A stretch of DNA of 64,000 nt, taken from Chloracidobacterium validum (GTDB lineage Bacteria; Acidobacteriota; Blastocatellia; Chloracidobacteriales; Chloracidobacteriaceae). The notes under the pieces were generated by a model. The model saw nothing but the letters and a program-made list of their open reading frames with translations. It made no database searches and was not told where the DNA came from. Below are positions 62,312 to 64,000 of this stretch, piece by piece. Within the stretch, counting starts at the first letter, position 1. The number at the start of each line of letters is the position of its first letter. A program made the translations under genes and the position numbers. Where the stretch lies: contig NZ_CP072648.1 in assembly GCF_018304825.1 (NCBI RefSeq), positions 355,501 through 419,500 of the forward strand, read 5' to 3'.

Positions 62312-64000
62312 TCAGGGCTTGAATTCCCACCCACCGTTGCGCATGGTCCAGCCTGGCGGAGCCGTTGCCCGCATTCGAGCGATGATCTTGGGGACGTACA
62401 TTTCGTTGTAACGCAGTCGAGACAGGGCGTTCGGGCGGGTCGGGTCTCCATTCCAGCAATGTTCGGCCCGGTCGCCATACTGCACCTCACCTTGGTACGG
62501 TGGGTCGGTCGTGGACTTGAGGAAGTCTTCGACAAGGTACACCGCATTGTTGAGGTAGTAGTTGTCCATATCGCCGCAGTAGATATGAAGCTTGCCCTGT
62601 AGCTTCGGTCCCAGGGTCTTCCAGTTGCGGCGCAGGATGTCGCCCAAGTCGTAATGCTCGCGCCAGTATGCTGCCACCGACTTGTCAATCACACCGGTGC
62701 GCCTGTCCCAGATCGGCTTGGGGTAGCCATCCGGGCCGACGGGTGAATACACGGCCTGCCAGATGTCCCACTGCCCACCAGAGCGCCCGTTTGAGCCAAG
62801 CGCCAGCTCCAACTGGTGCATTTGCTCGATGGTGGATTGAAGATGGCCGAGGTAGTCCCGCTTGCCCGGACGCCGTACCGTTTTCCAGGGACCGTTGAAC
62901 GTGTAGGCGTTCTCATCTTCATAGATGTTGACGGTGGTGTAGGCGCGAAAGTCAATCGGGTCGGGACAAGCAGCAAAGCACCCGTTGAAGTCATCCGGGT
63001 AGAACACCTGCGCCGCCAGGGCTTCCCAGCCACCGGTCGAGCCGCCATAGGTGAAGCGCGCCCAACCCTGCCCAATGCACCGAAAGCGTTTTTCGACTTC
63101 AGGAATCAGCTCGCGCATGATGGCGTCACCATAAGGACCGAGGTTGGCCGAGTTGACCGCATAGGAGTCGTCGTAATAGGGGTTGGCGTGCTGGATTTCG
63201 ACAATCACCAGGCGCGGAAAGTCCGGGCTGGTCCAGGTTTTGTAAAAGTCATAGGCCGCCTGCTGCTGAATCCGGTTGTAGCCTTCCAACTTGAACCGCT
63301 TGCTGTAGTCCGGCTTCAGGTCAGGGTCGGGCGGCGTTTCCCGAAATCCATCGAAGGTGTACGGGAAGTGGCCGTGAAACACGCAGAGGGGGTAGCGCAA
63401 GTCTGGGTTTTCATCGAAACCTTCTGGCAACAAGACACAGGCTCCAAGCTCCATGGGACGCCCCCAAAACCTTGAGAGCAGTTCGCTGCGGATTTTGAAG
63501 TGCTTGATGTACTTCGTGTCCGGTGGCGGCGGAATCGGGGGAATTTCCTGGTCGAGCGTCAGCGCCAGCGTTCCACCCTGGCGCGGGTCAAGGCGAACCC
63601 GCTGGGGTTGGCTGTGCAGGTTGCCCGGCGCGCGATTCCACTGCTGCCCTTCGCCGCGGTCCATGGGTAGTTTCACGACATGGCCATCACTGCGCCGGAA
63701 CGTTTCGTAGCGGTGAAACAACGCCTGAACGTAGTACTCGCCAGGTGGAATGTCCGCCAGACGCAGCGTGGGGTAGCCATCCGCCAGCGGGTCGAACGTC
63801 ACGACCTGGCCGGGTTCGATGTGGTTGACATCCATGCCAAACACCTGCTGGGTGTCGAGGTCTTCGCTGATTTGGAAACGCGGTTCGGCGCTGGGGTCGG
63901 TTGAGATCAGCAACAGCAAGCGCCCATCGCAAGGAGCGCTCAGCCGGGGCTTGGGAAACGTGATGCGAATGGCGAGCGGGCGGGCAGAGCCTTTTTGGCG
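62312..64000 (-). CDS. Putative esterase, EsD/Fes-like fold (5' end truncated by the window)
   Basis: The frame is open to the last base, so the N-terminus is missing; 562 residues are visible. The first part has a beta-rich domain (RLADIPPGEYYVQALFHRYE). Then comes an alpha/beta hydrolase core with the nucleophile loop RFTYGGSTGGWEALAAQVFY (G-x-S-x-G type), CVFHGHFPYTFDGF for the oxyanion region and GKLHIYCGDMDNYYLNN with AEHCWN for the Asp/His part. It resembles large secreted esterases of the enterochelin-esterase fold, with substrate unknown. It ends 26 bases from the convergent phosphate carrier. Confidence 0.75.
   Translation of the reverse strand, partial: RQKGSARPLAIRITFPKPRLSAPCDGRLLLLISTDPSAEPRFQISEDLDTQQVFGMDVNHIEPGQVVTFDPLADGYPTLRLADIPPGEYYVQALFHRYETFRRSDGHVVKLPMDRGEGQQWNRAPGNLHSQPQRVRLDPRQGGTLALTLDQEIPPIPPPPDTKYIKHFKIRSELLSRFWGRPMELGACVLLPEGFDENPDLRYPLCVFHGHFPYTFDGFRETPPDPDLKPDYSKRFKLEGYNRIQQQAAYDFYKTWTSPDFPRLVIVEIQHANPYYDDSYAVNSANLGPYGDAIMRELIPEVEKRFRCIGQGWARFTYGGSTGGWEALAAQVFYPDDFNGCFAACPDPIDFRAYTTVNIYEDENAYTFNGPWKTVRRPGKRDYLGHLQSTIEQMHQLELALGSNGRSGGQWDIWQAVYSPVGPDGYPKPIWDRRTGVIDKSVAAYWREHYDLGDILRRNWKTLGPKLQGKLHIYCGDMDNYYLNNAVYLVEDFLKSTTDPPYQGEVQYGDRAEHCWNGDPTRPNALSRLRYNEMYVPKIIARMRATAPPGWTMRNGGWEFKP

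Overview
The window looks like chromosome of an Acidobacteriota member; a thermophilic Chloracidobacterium-like lineage is my best guess from gene content, not from a marker gene. Supporting signs are high G+C (37 of 60 bases in a sample at 10321), a VWFA-related secreted protein of the type common in Acidobacteria, a full diderm envelope set (LptD, an LptC/LptA-like protein, Mla lipid transport, a GmhB-type heptose phosphatase), GlmM/GlmU, and many short 4-base ATGA/GTGA gene overlaps. No rRNA or tRNA gene, CRISPR array or insertion sequence was seen.

Layout. 1-7100: C-terminal end of a membrane glycosyltransferase-like protein, ybaB-recR, a flavin monooxygenase, metG, a lone nuoF and gmhB. 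7200-12550: an outer-membrane barrel protein, then mtnA, nagZ and a large LptC/OstA-like protein. 13000-15510: a type II restriction-modification pair whose nuclease gene is clearly AT-richer than its surroundings. 15900-29000 (minus strand): a VWA protein, a YkgJ-type protein, purC-pgsA, mlaD-mlaF-mlaE, carB, and a UDG-MgtC-CorA operon. 29390-32810 (plus): a degenerate-Hpt/helix-hairpin-helix protein, a pentapeptide-repeat protein with a bactofilin-like tail, and a bactofilin, closed by a strong hairpin. 32900-42820 (minus): a YHS protein, crcB, an MBL hydrolase, two unknowns, a PotC-PotD fusion, a DHH phosphoesterase, and three amide-bond ligases in a row. A PmbA peptidase homologue diverges from these. 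44400-47700: a secreted unknown, comF, a PAP2 phosphatase, a membrane protein and a gamma-carbonic-anhydrase-like protein. 47740-50416 (plus): a bilin-reductase-like gene, a V4R/BcsD-like gene, a proline-rich protein and a ParA-type ATPase. 50449-59283 (minus): response regulator, histidine kinase, lptD, SemiSWEET, a PNPOx-like protein, AAG glycosylase, DUF362 and glmM. 59416-64000: glmU, a PiT phosphate carrier and a truncated esterase.

Most of the window is housekeeping and envelope metabolism. Two loci stand out as candidate undescribed systems. One is the 47740-50416 operon, where a divergent ferredoxin-dependent bilin reductase homologue sits with a V4R-like protein and a ParA-like ATPase. 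The other is the 39256-42818 run of one GCS2-type and two ATP-grasp ligases, followed on the same strand by a DHH phosphoesterase and a fused polyamine-type permease/binding protein. The functional links drawn inside both loci are inferences from neighbourhood and motifs only.
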